From: Leptospirales bacterium
GTDB lineage: Bacteria > Spirochaetota > Leptospiria > Leptospirales > Leptonemataceae
Assembly: GCA_016788865.1 (NCBI GenBank)
Contig: JAEUSB010000007.1
Location: forward strand, 1-64,000
Direction of reading: 5' to 3'
Length of the DNA: 64,000 bases
The translations under genes were made by a program, and so were the position numbers. Of the stretch, positions 1 to 9,495 are shown in pieces. Within the stretch, counting starts at the first letter, position 1. Each line of letters begins with the position of its first letter. The notes beneath the pieces were generated by a model. It was not told where the DNA came from. It searched no databases and saw only the letters and a program-made list of their open reading frames with translations.

Positions 1-1
1 A

Positions 2-1630
2 ATGGAAGGCCTCACGCGGGGACTTGGAGCAGATCCAACTGAAAAGAAGTGGGATGACAAGACTGATCGCCTTTCACCGGCGCAATGGCGCAGGTCCATC
101 GATTTTGTTGAACAGATGATTGGATCTCTCCAGGGAGATCAGAGAGAGATCAAGCGAAACATAGTTGCCGCAGAAGAGGATGTTCAGGTAGCCCTGGTTC
201 TGGCCGAGCGATTATTAAGCCGTCGCAATCTGGTCAGCAAGCAAGCACGCATCCTGGTTCAGAGTAGCGGTGCACAGACGGACTTCAGCCTTTCCTATCG
301 CACACCCGGAGCAGTCTGGTATCCATCCTACTCTGTTCGAGTGGGTAAGTCAGAAAAGGACGATGTAAAACTTACTGCGTTTGCTCTCGTCGAAAACCGA
401 ACAGGTGAAGAATGGCAGAATGTAAAATTGCAACTTTCTGCGTCCAATCCGGAAGATCTGATCAGCTTACCAGAGCTCCGCGAGTGGAGAATTCGTACTG
501 CAATGATTGCGGAGCAAACCACAAACATGGACAAAAGAAGACAGGAAGCCCAGCGACCAGTTCCAGCACAGACTGCCATGCAAGATGTCGCCAGAGATCG
601 AATTGCACGCGAAGAGGCAGACGGTGATTCAGAGGGATATACAACAAACAACTATACAACAAACACGGCCCAGAACCAGCCGGGAAAGGCTACAGCAGAC
701 GACGGACTGAACAAAACTGTGAGCAGTTCCAGGGCAACCCTTGGGGAAGCCCAGAAGATCACGTCGCAAAAAGATTCAGGTATGCTCCAGCTTCTCAATG
801 AGCGGGACAGAGCTTTTAAGAGCGGCCAGTACGATCAGGCTGCCCGCTACAGCGAGGATTTCCTGGGGAAAGTTGGGAACCTCCGTTCCACCAACCAGAT
901 GCTCTTCGCGAATGAAGAAAAAGCCTCGCGTGAAATTCGCGAGAAAAGTCTCACTGCGCTACAAAATCGCAGCAAGAACCTCATTGCCCCCAGGCAATTG
1001 CGCGGCGGAGCAATCTACGAAACTCAATACTCAGAGACAATACCGTCTGACGGCATTCTGCGCAAGGTTTCGCTTTTTGATGTAGATCTTGTTGCTCAGA
1101 AGATATACGAATGTGTTCCAGTGCACCAGCCGTTTGGATATTTGACCGGCCACATCAAATACAAGAACGACAAGCCACTTCTTCCCGGTCCGGCGCAGGT
1201 CTTTCACGGCGATGACTTTACCGGGGAAGCAATCCTTCCCGAAGTCGGAAACAATCAGGACATAGCTCTGGCGCTCGGAAGCACGGAAGACATCAAGGTT
1301 ACTCGCACGGAGAACCGTTTCCAGGAAACTGCTGGCCTGCTTTCAGGAGATTTGCTCTATCGCGTTGAAATTCAGATCAAAATCAAGAATGCTCGGCGCG
1401 AAGGCATCACGATCGATGCATATGATAGAATCCCCGTGTCTGAGGATGATAGAATCAAGATCGAAGACAAGGGTGTGAACATCACGCCGGCCCTCCGAAC
1501 GCCAGAGGGATTGATGCGATTCCGACTCAATGTTGCGGCAGGAACGGAGCAGATTATCACATTCAAATATAACCTGCGACACAGCAAAGAAATCACGCCT
1601 TCAGGTTCCGAATCGGGAGCAGAACTATGA
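2..1630 (+). CDS. MuiA/DUF4139-family protein, 5'-truncated by window edge
   Basis: This is the C-terminal part of a DUF4139 (mucoidy inhibitor MuiA-like) protein. The visible part begins in a coiled-coil stretch (about residues 25-80). The characteristic block follows (about 95-150, 'SYRTPGAVWYPSYSVRV' and 'NRTGEEWQNVKLQLS'). The second half of DUF4139 lies at about 330-540, with 'YDRIPVSEDDRIKIE'. Between the halves is a long insertion (about 165-325), Asn/Thr/Gln-rich with one TPR-like helical pair. The usual N-terminal DUF4140 domain and signal peptide are missing, so the true start lies before the window and the ATG at 2 is probably internal. The stop overlaps the next gene by ATGA, implying translational coupling. 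Family function is poorly defined; an envelope or periplasmic role is inferred. Confidence 0.8.
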   Translation: MEGLTRGLGADPTEKKWDDKTDRLSPAQWRRSIDFVEQMIGSLQGDQREIKRNIVAAEEDVQVALVLAERLLSRRNLVSKQARILVQSSGAQTDFSLSYRTPGAVWYPSYSVRVGKSEKDDVKLTAFALVENRTGEEWQNVKLQLSASNPEDLISLPELREWRIRTAMIAEQTTNMDKRRQEAQRPVPAQTAMQDVARDRIAREEADGDSEGYTTNNYTTNTAQNQPGKATADDGLNKTVSSSRATLGEAQKITSQKDSGMLQLLNERDRAFKSGQYDQAARYSEDFLGKVGNLRSTNQMLFANEEKASREIREKSLTALQNRSKNLIAPRQLRGGAIYETQYSETIPSDGILRKVSLFDVDLVAQKIYECVPVHQPFGYLTGHIKYKNDKPLLPGPAQVFHGDDFTGEAILPEVGNNQDIALALGSTEDIKVTRTENRFQETAGLLSGDLLYRVEIQIKIKNARREGITIDAYDRIPVSEDDRIKIEDKGVNITPALRTPEGLMRFRLNVAAGTEQIITFKYNLRHSKEITPSGSESGAEL

Positions 1631-3225
1631 TGCGCCAAAGTTTTCTGACCGGAATCTTCCTTGTTCTAGGAGCGAGTCTTCACGCACAGACCGTACTACC
1701 AATTCGATCAGTGCTTATGTATCCTGATCGTGCGCAGATCACACGCAAGGACCAGGTGAAACTGGCAGCCGGAAAGAATCGCATTATTGTGGGGAACGTG
1801 AGTCCCAATCTTTCTCCGGACACGCTGCGCGCGGCATGCGCGCCGGATTGTACTATCGTGGAAATTTCTTCGCGGTTGGATCGATTTGCGGAAGCTGTTC
1901 GTCCAAGGATCCAGGCTCTGGAAAAGAAACTCGCGGCCGTTCAGGAAAAGCGTGATTCAGTCGCCCAGGCCGTTTCCAGAAATGCATTTGTTCTGACATT
2001 TACCAACCAGCTCGGCGCGGCCGCGGGTCGCGTAATCGGTGAGGAAACCATCCGCCCAGGCGAAAGTTCACGCTGGAGAAATGCGTTTACATTCATCCAG
2101 AATGAGAAATCCGCGCGAAAGAAAGTAATTCAAAAACTGGAAGATGACCTTCGGCGCGTGGATCTAGAACTACAGGCCGTCCAGCGTGAGCTGAATCAGG
2201 CAAAGAGCGATGGAGAAAAGACTGCGCGCACAATTGAGGTTCGCATCAACGCACTCCGCGCCACAACGGCGGAACTGCAAATTTCTTACAACATCACAGG
2301 TGCGTCCTGGAGTATTTCATACGGTGCCACGTTACAAAAAGACGGCGGCGTTACACTGGAGATGTTTGGCGACGCGATTCAATCGACGGGGGAAGACTGG
2401 AAGAACGTTTCCCTTGGTTTCTCCACTGCCAATACGCAGCGCGGAATTGACCGACCAAAGCTTCGGGCATTTCGGCTACGCGTAAATGAGATGCGTGTCC
2501 AACAGGTCTACAAGTTGGATGAACGCGGGGCAGGTAACGAAATTGCCGATGCGGAACCCGCGTCTGAAGCGGAAACGGGCGGCGTGACTCAAATAGAAAC
2601 AGGTGGAACCGCGCTCGTCTTCAGAGTACCTGAGGCACAGACAGTTGATTCCTCTAACAGACCTCAGAAGATTCCTCTGGCAAAATTCAACCTTAAACCT
2701 GTGGAATCCTATTTCCGAGTTGTCCCTTCGATCTCAACCAGCGCCGTATTTGCCGTGAAACTCAAGAACGACCGAGTGTTTCCACTGCTCGCAGGTCCGG
2801 TTGATCTGTTCCGTGCTGGTCGGTTCACCGGGAAGACTCGCCTTGCGTATGTGCCGGGCAGTTCAGAATTTACCCTTGGTTTTGCCGAAGACAGAAATAT
2901 CATGGTCAATCGGAACGTTATTCGCAATCGTGGGAACGCGTCTATCATTGGCGACAACAAGCTACTAACCCGTGAAATCCGCTTCGAAGCAGAGAATCGT
3001 GGAAAGGAATCCGCAGAAGTAAGAATCTACGAAACGGTTCCGGTATCGGAACTCCAGGAAGTTGTTGTAACCGTAACCCAGACCGGTGGATTCAAAGAAG
3101 AGAAAGCTGGCAGCGGGATCTATTCGCAGCGATTCACTCTTGCGCCAGGAGCAAAGGTCAGCGCCTCACTTACTTATACGGTCAAGGCGCCACCTGATTT
3201 TCCAGAACACATGATCGATCGATGA
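1627..3225 (+). CDS. MuiA family protein (DUF4140-DUF4139), secreted
   Basis: This is a full-length MuiA-type protein of 532 residues. It has a signal peptide (residues 1-20, ending 'LGASLHAQ'), a DUF4140 domain (about 22-125, including 'RSVLMYPDRAQITR'), a coiled coil (about 165-205) and a DUF4139 domain (about 210-530, with 'ISYNITGASWSISYGATL' and 'TGEDWKNVSLGFST'). It is a diverged tandem paralogue of the gene before it. It overlaps that gene by ATGA at its start and the thiolase by ATGA at its end, so all three are likely made from one transcript. It probably acts in the periplasm or at the outer membrane. The molecular function of the family is not established. Confidence 0.85.
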   Translation: MMRQSFLTGIFLVLGASLHAQTVLPIRSVLMYPDRAQITRKDQVKLAAGKNRIIVGNVSPNLSPDTLRAACAPDCTIVEISSRLDRFAEAVRPRIQALEKKLAAVQEKRDSVAQAVSRNAFVLTFTNQLGAAAGRVIGEETIRPGESSRWRNAFTFIQNEKSARKKVIQKLEDDLRRVDLELQAVQRELNQAKSDGEKTARTIEVRINALRATTAELQISYNITGASWSISYGATLQKDGGVTLEMFGDAIQSTGEDWKNVSLGFSTANTQRGIDRPKLRAFRLRVNEMRVQQVYKLDERGAGNEIADAEPASEAETGGVTQIETGGTALVFRVPEAQTVDSSNRPQKIPLAKFNLKPVESYFRVVPSISTSAVFAVKLKNDRVFPLLAGPVDLFRAGRFTGKTRLAYVPGSSEFTLGFAEDRNIMVNRNVIRNRGNASIIGDNKLLTREIRFEAENRGKESAEVRIYETVPVSELQEVVVTVTQTGGFKEEKAGSGIYSQRFTLAPGAKVSASLTYTVKAPPDFPEHMIDR

Positions 3226-4376
3226 GACCAGTCAGTGTTGTGGGAATCGGATCGATTCCAATTCAAAAAGAAAACCCCCTCTCACTTGGAGAGATGGGGG
3301 TAATGGCCGGGCGGCAAGCGCTGGAAGATGCAGGGGTCGAGATGCTCGACGCAGTGTATGCGTCCAATATGCTGGGATCTGAACTGCAGAATCAGAAGCA
3401 TATTGCAGCAATGATTGCAAGCGGTCTGGGTCAGGTTGGTGTGGAAGCGATCCAGGTCGATGCAACGTCAGCGTCCGGTGCCGCAGCCCTTCGCGCAGCC
3501 TATCTATCTGTCGCCTCTGGCGCCGTCGATTTCGCAATGGCAGTTGGCGTAGAGAAGATGGGTGGAACGGACAGCGCAACGCCCGTGCTCGCCCGAGGAC
3601 TTGATCAAGAAACAGAACGCGGCGAGACTATGGTCAGCATGAACGCGCGCGTCATGCAAATGTATATTGACGCAAATCGAAATCGGGTTCCCATCGAGAA
3701 GCTGCTCGAAGGTTTTGCCCACTTCGCGGTCAATTCGCATGCGAATGGTGCTAAGAACGAATCGGCGTTGCTTAGAAAGCCCATCACGCTCGAAGATGCT
3801 ATGGCATCCAAAACCATACATGCGCCTCTCCGACTGGCCGATTGCTCACCAATCTGCGATGGAGCGGCGGCCGTCATCCTTGCAAGCTCGGAAATGGCAA
3901 AATCCTTTACCGATCTTCCCGTCCAATTACTGGCTTCGTCGTGCTCTACGGACAGATTCAGTGTGGCTTCGCGGAAGGATCCGCTTTCGCTGTCAGCAAG
4001 CCGTCATTCGGCTGAGAAGGCATTTCGGCAGAGCGGGCTCACACCAAACGCCATCGATTTCTTTGAAATCCACGACGCCTTCAGCATCATGGCTGTTCTT
4101 TCGCTTGAAGCCTGCGGGTTTGCAGAACGCGGCTCCGGATGGGAGGCCGGCATAAACGGAAGCATCTATCCGACCGGAAATCTGCCACTTTCGACTTTCG
4201 GTGGGTTGAAATCACGGGGTCATCCGGTTGGCGCAACGGCGCTCTACCAGGCCTGTGAAATCGTCAGACAGCTGAAAGGCCAGGCAGGTGCGAATCAAAT
4301 CAAGGCCAGTACCGGAATGATGCAGAGCATTGGCGGCGCCGGCACCACAATACTGACGCATATATTCGGATTGTAG
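3222..4376 (+). CDS. Thiolase-fold protein (SCP-x type) lacking the nucleophilic Cys
   Basis: This 384-residue protein has the two-half thiolase fold of the SCP2/SCP-x thiolase group. The C-terminal active-site loops are present: 'EIHDAFS' (family form HDCF) and 'GGLKSRGHPVGATAL' with the catalytic His, plus 'IGGAGTT' near the end. In the N-terminal loop the family motif (A/S)CASG reads 'ATSASG', so the acyl-accepting Cys is Ser83 (codon TCA at 3468-3470). A canonical claisen condensation or thiolysis is therefore doubtful; the protein may act as a partner subunit, a decarboxylase-like enzyme or a regulator. The start overlaps the MuiA gene by ATGA. No fatty-acid gene lies next to it. Fold assignment is firm, activity is not. 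Confidence 0.8.
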   Translation: MRPVSVVGIGSIPIQKENPLSLGEMGVMAGRQALEDAGVEMLDAVYASNMLGSELQNQKHIAAMIASGLGQVGVEAIQVDATSASGAAALRAAYLSVASGAVDFAMAVGVEKMGGTDSATPVLARGLDQETERGETMVSMNARVMQMYIDANRNRVPIEKLLEGFAHFAVNSHANGAKNESALLRKPITLEDAMASKTIHAPLRLADCSPICDGAAAVILASSEMAKSFTDLPVQLLASSCSTDRFSVASRKDPLSLSASRHSAEKAFRQSGLTPNAIDFFEIHDAFSIMAVLSLEACGFAERGSGWEAGINGSIYPTGNLPLSTFGGLKSRGHPVGATALYQACEIVRQLKGQAGANQIKASTGMMQSIGGAGTTILTHIFGL

Positions 4377-4406
4377 GGCAGATTTGACCGATATTTAAGG
4401 GAAGAG

Positions 4407-6383
4407 ATGCTTCCCGAGGAACACACCGAACCATTTACACCCGGGCTTGAAGAACTGGCAGAGGCAGTACCCGGGGAAGCTCCAGAAGAGGACCTGGTCT
4501 CGGACCTGGAACTGCGCAACCTCATGATCCAGTACAGCCCGGTCTACCTGAAGGAAGTCGGGCTAATCGAGTCTGGCGTTGATAGCTTTTTCCTTTTTCA
4601 CGAATCACCGGAAGCGTTGGTTCATACGGACAAGTTAGAAATGCTCAAGGCCAGGGAGCTCAAGCTCCTAGAAGAGAAGCATGCCATTCGTCTCTATCAT
4701 TACATTCATCTATCAGAGGACAAGAGTAAACTTTCGCTGGCGGAGGTTGCAATTCGCCCGGCAAGCCAGAAGGGATATCTGATCACACAGGTAAAGCGTG
4801 GATGCGTTCGGGGGAGTGCATATTCCGTTATGCGACATCTATTGTATCGCGTCGAGATACTGCGCCAGCTCGAACAAAAAGGCGAACTTGGCCCGTGGAT
4901 GCGGAAACGCGTCGTTGGAGAAATCACTGGCCCCATGCGGGTGTTTACCGAGTCGCAGGTAAAACGACTACCTGCGGCGTTCAAGGTTCTCTCTCTCGAC
5001 TATTTTCTGTCTCAAGAAATTCAAAAGCCAGAGCTTGAGAACGCAGTCCTCTCTCTCCTTTCGCGCAAGCCGGGTGCGGGTGGAACGCTCGAAGACGGAG
5101 TCACTCCACCGGAGGATATTCGCGCCGCACTGCTGGCACGTTCGCAGAGACCGGTATTGACCACGCTGTCGGAAAATTTTCATCTGATGCTGCCCGCCGT
5201 GCTCAGTGACGTGGCCAATACGGGTAATACAAAACTCAAAACGGAGCTGGACTACGTTCTTGACCTGTACTCAGAAGCCCTCCGCGCGATCTTGATTGTT
5301 GGAATGGGAGAAGAGCCATCGCGCGTCGAATACGCGGAGTCAGAAGAGCTGATTCGTCTCATTTCAATTCATCCAAGTTTTCAGCATCCGGAACTCTGGC
5401 CACGAGGAGCTGAATTCTTGGCCGAGTTCAAGAATCTGGCGGCTTCGGCGCAGGATCTGGTAAAGCTCAGACGTGAAATTGTGATCGTATCAATGATCGA
5501 AAGAGTTTTCAAACTCTTGAATATGCGATTTGAACCCATGCTGTTTGAACCGCTTGCCGCCATCTCAAGCTTGCCAGAAGAAATGCGCGGGCTCTTTCCA
5601 GATACCAATGCGGCGGCGGCTGTCATTATCGAGCGATTGAAGAGTCACCCTGAACTTTTTTGTTTTACAGAAAGGCGTGGCCCGGCAGGCGACATCCAAT
5701 TCTACACAATCTTTAAAAGCAATGTTGCCGGCGCGTTCATTAGAAATCCACAGCGTCGCTCCTTCTATCATCTACTCGCAAAGGAAAATAAGATGCCGCG
5801 GGGCATCTATGATTTCTTGCGAAACGTAACACCTGGAGATCCGCAGAAGCTCGTTGATGAGCAACTGGCGCTGGCACGCTCCATCCGGGATTGGGAAGAG
5901 GAACAAGAGAAGGAACGGATTAAGAAGGAGAAGAAGGCCCGCGGGCTCTGGGGCCGATTTGTAGACTTCATTCTTTCGCTGTTCGGAATCTCACGTTATG
6001 CTCGGCGATCCGACGATAGTATCCCGACATCAGGGCGCGAAGTCATCAAGGGCAATGCAAAGATTCCTTCTCGGGTACAGAAAGCAATTGATTACGTAGA
6101 GCGCAACAATCGCGGCCTCATCTGGATGGATGAGCTGATGCCTTACCTGAATCGCACGGAGCAATCGGAATCAGAAGTTGCAGAAATGTTGCTGGGAGAT
6201 TCGGAAGGGCGCTACCTTGAAGTTGAGCCCCTGCACAATACCCGGCGACTTTTCATCAGATATGCCAATCTAGACAAGCCCGAATGGCGCCGAAATACTC
6301 TGGATATCCTCGAAAATCGGTTTTCTCCGAGCCCGGAGACCCGGGCCCTCATGGAATATCTGACGACTCCTCCCAGAGCCTGA
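4407..6383 (+). CDS. Conserved-looking hypothetical protein, 658 aa
   Basis: I do not recognise a family. The start is well supported by AAGG six bases upstream of the ATG. The protein has no signal peptide and is highly charged and mostly helical. An acidic N-terminus (residues 1-35) precedes a helical body. A Lys/Glu-rich helix at about 490-515 is followed by a short amphipathic or hydrophobic patch at about 516-530 ('GRFVDFILSLFGISRY') that could touch a membrane. A C-terminal segment (about 550-650) resembles a small winged-helix-like module only in predicted helicity. It sits 30 bases after the thiolase and directly before the M50B gene, so it probably shares their transcript. Confidence 0.6.
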   Translation: MLPEEHTEPFTPGLEELAEAVPGEAPEEDLVSDLELRNLMIQYSPVYLKEVGLIESGVDSFFLFHESPEALVHTDKLEMLKARELKLLEEKHAIRLYHYIHLSEDKSKLSLAEVAIRPASQKGYLITQVKRGCVRGSAYSVMRHLLYRVEILRQLEQKGELGPWMRKRVVGEITGPMRVFTESQVKRLPAAFKVLSLDYFLSQEIQKPELENAVLSLLSRKPGAGGTLEDGVTPPEDIRAALLARSQRPVLTTLSENFHLMLPAVLSDVANTGNTKLKTELDYVLDLYSEALRAILIVGMGEEPSRVEYAESEELIRLISIHPSFQHPELWPRGAEFLAEFKNLAASAQDLVKLRREIVIVSMIERVFKLLNMRFEPMLFEPLAAISSLPEEMRGLFPDTNAAAAVIIERLKSHPELFCFTERRGPAGDIQFYTIFKSNVAGAFIRNPQRRSFYHLLAKENKMPRGIYDFLRNVTPGDPQKLVDEQLALARSIRDWEEEQEKERIKKEKKARGLWGRFVDFILSLFGISRYARRSDDSIPTSGREVIKGNAKIPSRVQKAIDYVERNNRGLIWMDELMPYLNRTEQSESEVAEMLLGDSEGRYLEVEPLHNTRRLFIRYANLDKPEWRRNTLDILENRFSPSPETRALMEYLTTPPRA

Positions 6384-6397
6384 CCGACAATCTAAAT

Positions 6398-7390
6398 GTG
6401 AAGTCTGGCATTTGGGTCGCCCTGGGGACAGCTGTACTACTAACGGTCTTCTGGGATACGTCTTTCATCCTCCCGTTCAAGTACCTTGTGGTACTCGTAC
6501 ACGAGATGTTCCACGGTCTTTCTTCAATGGCGTTTGGTGCGCGCATTCAACAAATTGTAATCCATGCCGGAGAATCCGGAGAAACCCTGGTCACAGGCTT
6601 ACGTGGCGCAACCGCCGTGGTGATATCAGTTTCCGCGGGCTACCTGGGATGCGCACTGAGCGGTGCCCTGCTGCTCAGAAGAGGATTGTTTGAATCTTTC
6701 GAGCGCACGATGCTCGCCGTCTTTGGTGGCGTAGTTCTCTACATGACTCTGCTATTTACGCACGGCGGGAGTCTGGCCTTTACTACCGGACTTGGTTGGT
6801 CGCTGTGTCTGTTATTTTGCTCTGCTCTTGGATCACAGTACGCCAGAAACGCGCTCATAATCGTCGGAACCATGTTCCTCTGGTACAGCTTCTTTGATCT
6901 ATTTGATTTCACGCGTGACGTAAAGCAGACGGATGCCGGGATCCTGGCGCGATATGCCCGTTCGCAATTGCAATTTCAATCGAGCGTTGGACTCTTAAGC
7001 ACTTCCGTTTCTATCGCCTGGGCAATCACAATGCTGGTTGCTGTCTGGTTCATTCTCGCTCCGCTGCTAAAGCGTCAGGCATTGCAACCGGCGCCGGAAG
7101 CCGCGCCAGCAGATCCACCCCTTCCTGCTCCGCCCACACCCCTCCTGGCTCAAGTAGCGCCGGCTGGTCCATCTGCAGCCGCTCCTCCGCCGTCGCCTGC
7201 TCCTGCAGCCCCGCTCGCGGCTGCAAAAGTTTCGCCCACGCCACCTGCTGCGCCGCCCCCACAGTCGGGTTCTCCTCAACAGGCGAGCCCAAATCCGGGG
7301 GTCGGTTCGTCAAATGATCTCGCAGAACTCATGGCTCTACGCGACGAGATCATGAAAGATAAGAATTTACAGGCCTCCATTCAAAAATAA
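6398..7390 (+). CDS. M50B-like membrane zinc metalloprotease with Pro/Ala-rich tail
   Basis: The protein resembles the M50B-like family of membrane metalloproteases. HEMFHG (residues 35-40) supplies the HExxH zinc motif and lies inside the first hydrophobic region. About six membrane segments follow through residue 235. The last 90 residues form a Pro/Ala-rich, low-complexity tail with a short charged C-terminal helix. The frame is also open from an ATG at 6284, but that would overlap the preceding gene by 100 bases and its extra residues look like an out-of-frame shadow. I chose the GTG at 6398, which leaves a 14-base gap; no clear ribosome site marks it. The substrate is unknown. The tail is unusual for the family and may tether the enzyme to periplasmic or cytoplasmic partners. 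Confidence 0.65.
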   Translation: MKSGIWVALGTAVLLTVFWDTSFILPFKYLVVLVHEMFHGLSSMAFGARIQQIVIHAGESGETLVTGLRGATAVVISVSAGYLGCALSGALLLRRGLFESFERTMLAVFGGVVLYMTLLFTHGGSLAFTTGLGWSLCLLFCSALGSQYARNALIIVGTMFLWYSFFDLFDFTRDVKQTDAGILARYARSQLQFQSSVGLLSTSVSIAWAITMLVAVWFILAPLLKRQALQPAPEAAPADPPLPAPPTPLLAQVAPAGPSAAAPPPSPAPAAPLAAAKVSPTPPAAPPPQSGSPQQASPNPGVGSSNDLAELMALRDEIMKDKNLQASIQK

Positions 7391-7399
7391 ACCGGAGCA

Positions 7400-8335
7400 A
7401 TGAAAACTGTCCTTGTGACCGGCGGTGCCGGTTTTGTTGGCTCGCATCTCTGTGAACGTCTGATCAAGGACGGTCACACGGTCTTATGCCTGGACAATTT
7501 TCATACCGGCCGCAAATCAAACGTAGCTCACCTGTTGGGCGAATCGCGCTTTGAATTGATTCGACATGATATCATCGAGCCCATTCGTCTCGAAGTAGAA
7601 CAGATCTACAATTTAGCCTGCCCTGCGAGCCCAGAGCACTATCAGGCCAACCCAATCCAGACAATGAAAACGTCGGTGCTTGGGACAATGAATCTTCTTG
7701 GACTGGCGAAACGAACAGGCGCGCGCCTGCTTCAAGCCAGTACGTCTGAAGTATATGGAGATCCAGAAGTTCATCCGCAGCCGGAATCGTATCGGGGAAA
7801 CGTGAATCCAATTGGCATTCGTGCCTGCTACGATGAAGGGAAGCGTGCCGCTGAAACGCTCTGCTTTGACTACAATCGTTTTCATGAAGTGGATATAAAG
7901 GTCATCAGAATCTTCAACACATATGGACCACGCATGGATCCTGCAGATGGCCGCGTCGTTTCCAATTTCATTGTGCAGGCGCTTCGCGGAAACGACATCA
8001 CAATGAATGGAGATGGATCACAGACTCGTTCTTTCTGTTATGTGACTGACCTTGTGCAGGGCATGATCGATTTCATGAACAGCGAGAACCACAAGGGACC
8101 AGTCAACCTTGGGAACGATGGCGAGTTCACAGTAAAACAGCTTGCAGATCTGGTCCTGGAATTGACTGGGTCAAAGTCGCGTATCGTACAAAAACCAATG
8201 CCGCTTGACGATCCTACGCGTCGGAAACCAGATTTGACCCTGGCCAGAACATTGATTGGATACAAGCCCGCAGTTCCTCTGCGCGAAGGCCTCGAAAAAA
8301 CGATCAATTACTTCAAAACTCTGCGGGACTCGTGA
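7400..8335 (+). CDS. UDP-glucuronate decarboxylase (UDP-xylose synthase), SDR family
   Basis: This extended short-chain dehydrogenase converts UDP-glucuronate to UDP-xylose via bound NAD. The Rossmann motif GGAGFVG is at residues 8-14, '[10 protein letters not shown]' at about 113-122, and the catalytic pair Tyr144 and Lys148 is in '[10 protein letters not shown]'. 'NTYGPRM' and '[12 protein letters not shown]' are typical of UXS enzymes rather than GalE or RmlB. Its 311 residues match the soluble bacterial UXS. GGAG stands just before the ATG. It overlaps the following oxidase gene by GTGA. It would supply an activated pentose for envelope glycans; a dTDP-glucose dehydratase-like role is the main alternative. 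Confidence 0.88.
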   Translation: MKTVLVTGGAGFVGSHLCERLIKDGHTVLCLDNFHTGRKSNVAHLLGESRFELIRHDIIEPIRLEVEQIYNLACPASPEHYQANPIQTMKTSVLGTMNLLGLAKRTGARLLQASTSEVYGDPEVHPQPESYRGNVNPIGIRACYDEGKRAAETLCFDYNRFHEVDIKVIRIFNTYGPRMDPADGRVVSNFIVQALRGNDITMNGDGSQTRSFCYVTDLVQGMIDFMNSENHKGPVNLGNDGEFTVKQLADLVLELTGSKSRIVQKPMPLDDPTRRKPDLTLARTLIGYKPAVPLREGLEKTINYFKTLRDS

Positions 8336-9420
8336 TCGACGTCGTCGTCATTGGCGCAGGTTTAATTGGGACCTGGATTGCCTATGAATGCGCAAACCGC
8401 GGGCTGGTAGTGGCGCTGTGCGACCAATCTGATCCGCCCGGTGATGGTATTTCTGGTAGAAATTCAGGTGTGCTGCATGCGGGATTATACTACACTCCCG
8501 GTTCGCTCAAAGCAAAGCACTGCATCCGCGGACGTAAACTAGCAATTGATTTTTTTGAGAATTACAATGTTCCCTATATGGTTTGCGGAAAGCTCATTAC
8601 CGCCGGAGAGCCATCGCACGCAGATGATGAAGAGACGATTCTGAAAATCAAAGCAAATGCGGAAGCAAGCGGTGCGGAAGGAATTGAGATTCTACAGAAC
8701 CCCGGCCGCATGTTTCCGGGCGTTCGCGGGAAACTTGCTCTTCATTCCGCGGGCACTGGCGTTGTAGACGCCGCTGCATACTTGAAACGACTGTATCGCG
8801 CAGCCGAGGAATCAGGCGTAACAATTCTGGCCGGTAGAACATTCGTAGAAGGGCATGCCGGTGAAGTTACTCTGGAAAATCCGGCCGGCGAGCGCGAAAC
8901 AATCCAATGCGGCGCCATTATTAACGCAGCCGGACTTGAATCGGATACTGTTGCTCGTAACTTTGGCGTGGATAGATTTGAAATACGCCCCAACCGCGGA
9001 GAGTACTTTCGTCTCAGAAAAAATTTGGATCAGCAGATTCTAGTCTATCCGTTACCGCACACTGATTCAACCGCCCTTGGTGTGCACTACACATTTCATC
9101 TGAATGGGGATTCTTACGCGGGACCCAATTCCATCTGGGCGGAAACCAAAGCAGATTATCGGGTGACGGCATCGCGTGAAGAGTTCCACAGATCCCTGTC
9201 CCGCATTCTCGATGGATATACACTTGATGATCTGCAGCCAGGCTATTCGGGGTTACGACCGAGACTGTTTGAAAATGGGAATGCTATTAAAGATTTTGTA
9301 ATTCTCGAACAACCTGCGCGAGTAGTGCACATGCTCGGCATCGAAAGCCCTGGATTGACTTCTGCGCCGTCGCTTGCACGCGAAGTCTGCGATCTACTTC
9401 TGGGAGAAAAAGGGATTTAA
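8332..9420 (+). CDS. lhgO: FAD-dependent oxidoreductase, L-2-hydroxyglutarate oxidase (LhgO) type
   Basis: This is a DAO-superfamily flavoprotein of 362 residues. The N-terminal FAD-binding motif is '[15 protein letters not shown]' (residues 5-19). '[18 protein letters not shown]' (about 42-59) is the hallmark of LhgO/YgaF-type enzymes, which oxidise L-2-hydroxyglutarate to 2-oxoglutarate. The C-terminal '[14 protein letters not shown]' is also typical. The GTG start at 8332 overlaps the UXS stop (GTGA), the same coupling pattern seen twice earlier in this run. It is the last gene of the plus-strand run and is followed by a hairpin. Another 2-hydroxyacid or glycerol-3-phosphate-like substrate cannot be excluded. 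Confidence 0.83.
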   Translation: MIDVVVIGAGLIGTWIAYECANRGLVVALCDQSDPPGDGISGRNSGVLHAGLYYTPGSLKAKHCIRGRKLAIDFFENYNVPYMVCGKLITAGEPSHADDEETILKIKANAEASGAEGIEILQNPGRMFPGVRGKLALHSAGTGVVDAAAYLKRLYRAAEESGVTILAGRTFVEGHAGEVTLENPAGERETIQCGAIINAAGLESDTVARNFGVDRFEIRPNRGEYFRLRKNLDQQILVYPLPHTDSTALGVHYTFHLNGDSYAGPNSIWAETKADYRVTASREEFHRSLSRILDGYTLDDLQPGYSGLRPRLFENGNAIKDFVILEQPARVVHMLGIESPGLTSAPSLAREVCDLLLGEKGI

Positions 9421-9450
9421 AAAAGGTCCGTCCTTCCGGGCGCCCAGGGT

Positions 9451-9468
9451 GCCTTTCAGAAGAAAGGC
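9451..9468. terminator. Hairpin between convergent genes
   Basis: A 7-bp stem (GCCTTTC/GAAAGGC) with a 4-base loop lies between the convergent lhgO and ABC permease stops. Outer GC-rich arms (GGGCGC at about 9438 and GCGCCC near 9485) could extend it. There is no clean U-tract, so factor-independent termination is only plausible. Confidence 0.4.
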
Positions 9469-9495
9469 CTGCGTCTTGCGCGCCCATCGAAAAAC

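Noticed and set aside
6284..6397. N-terminal extension of the M50B gene from ATG 6284
   Set aside because: It overlaps the preceding gene by 100 bases and the extra residues resemble frame-shifted sequence of that gene.
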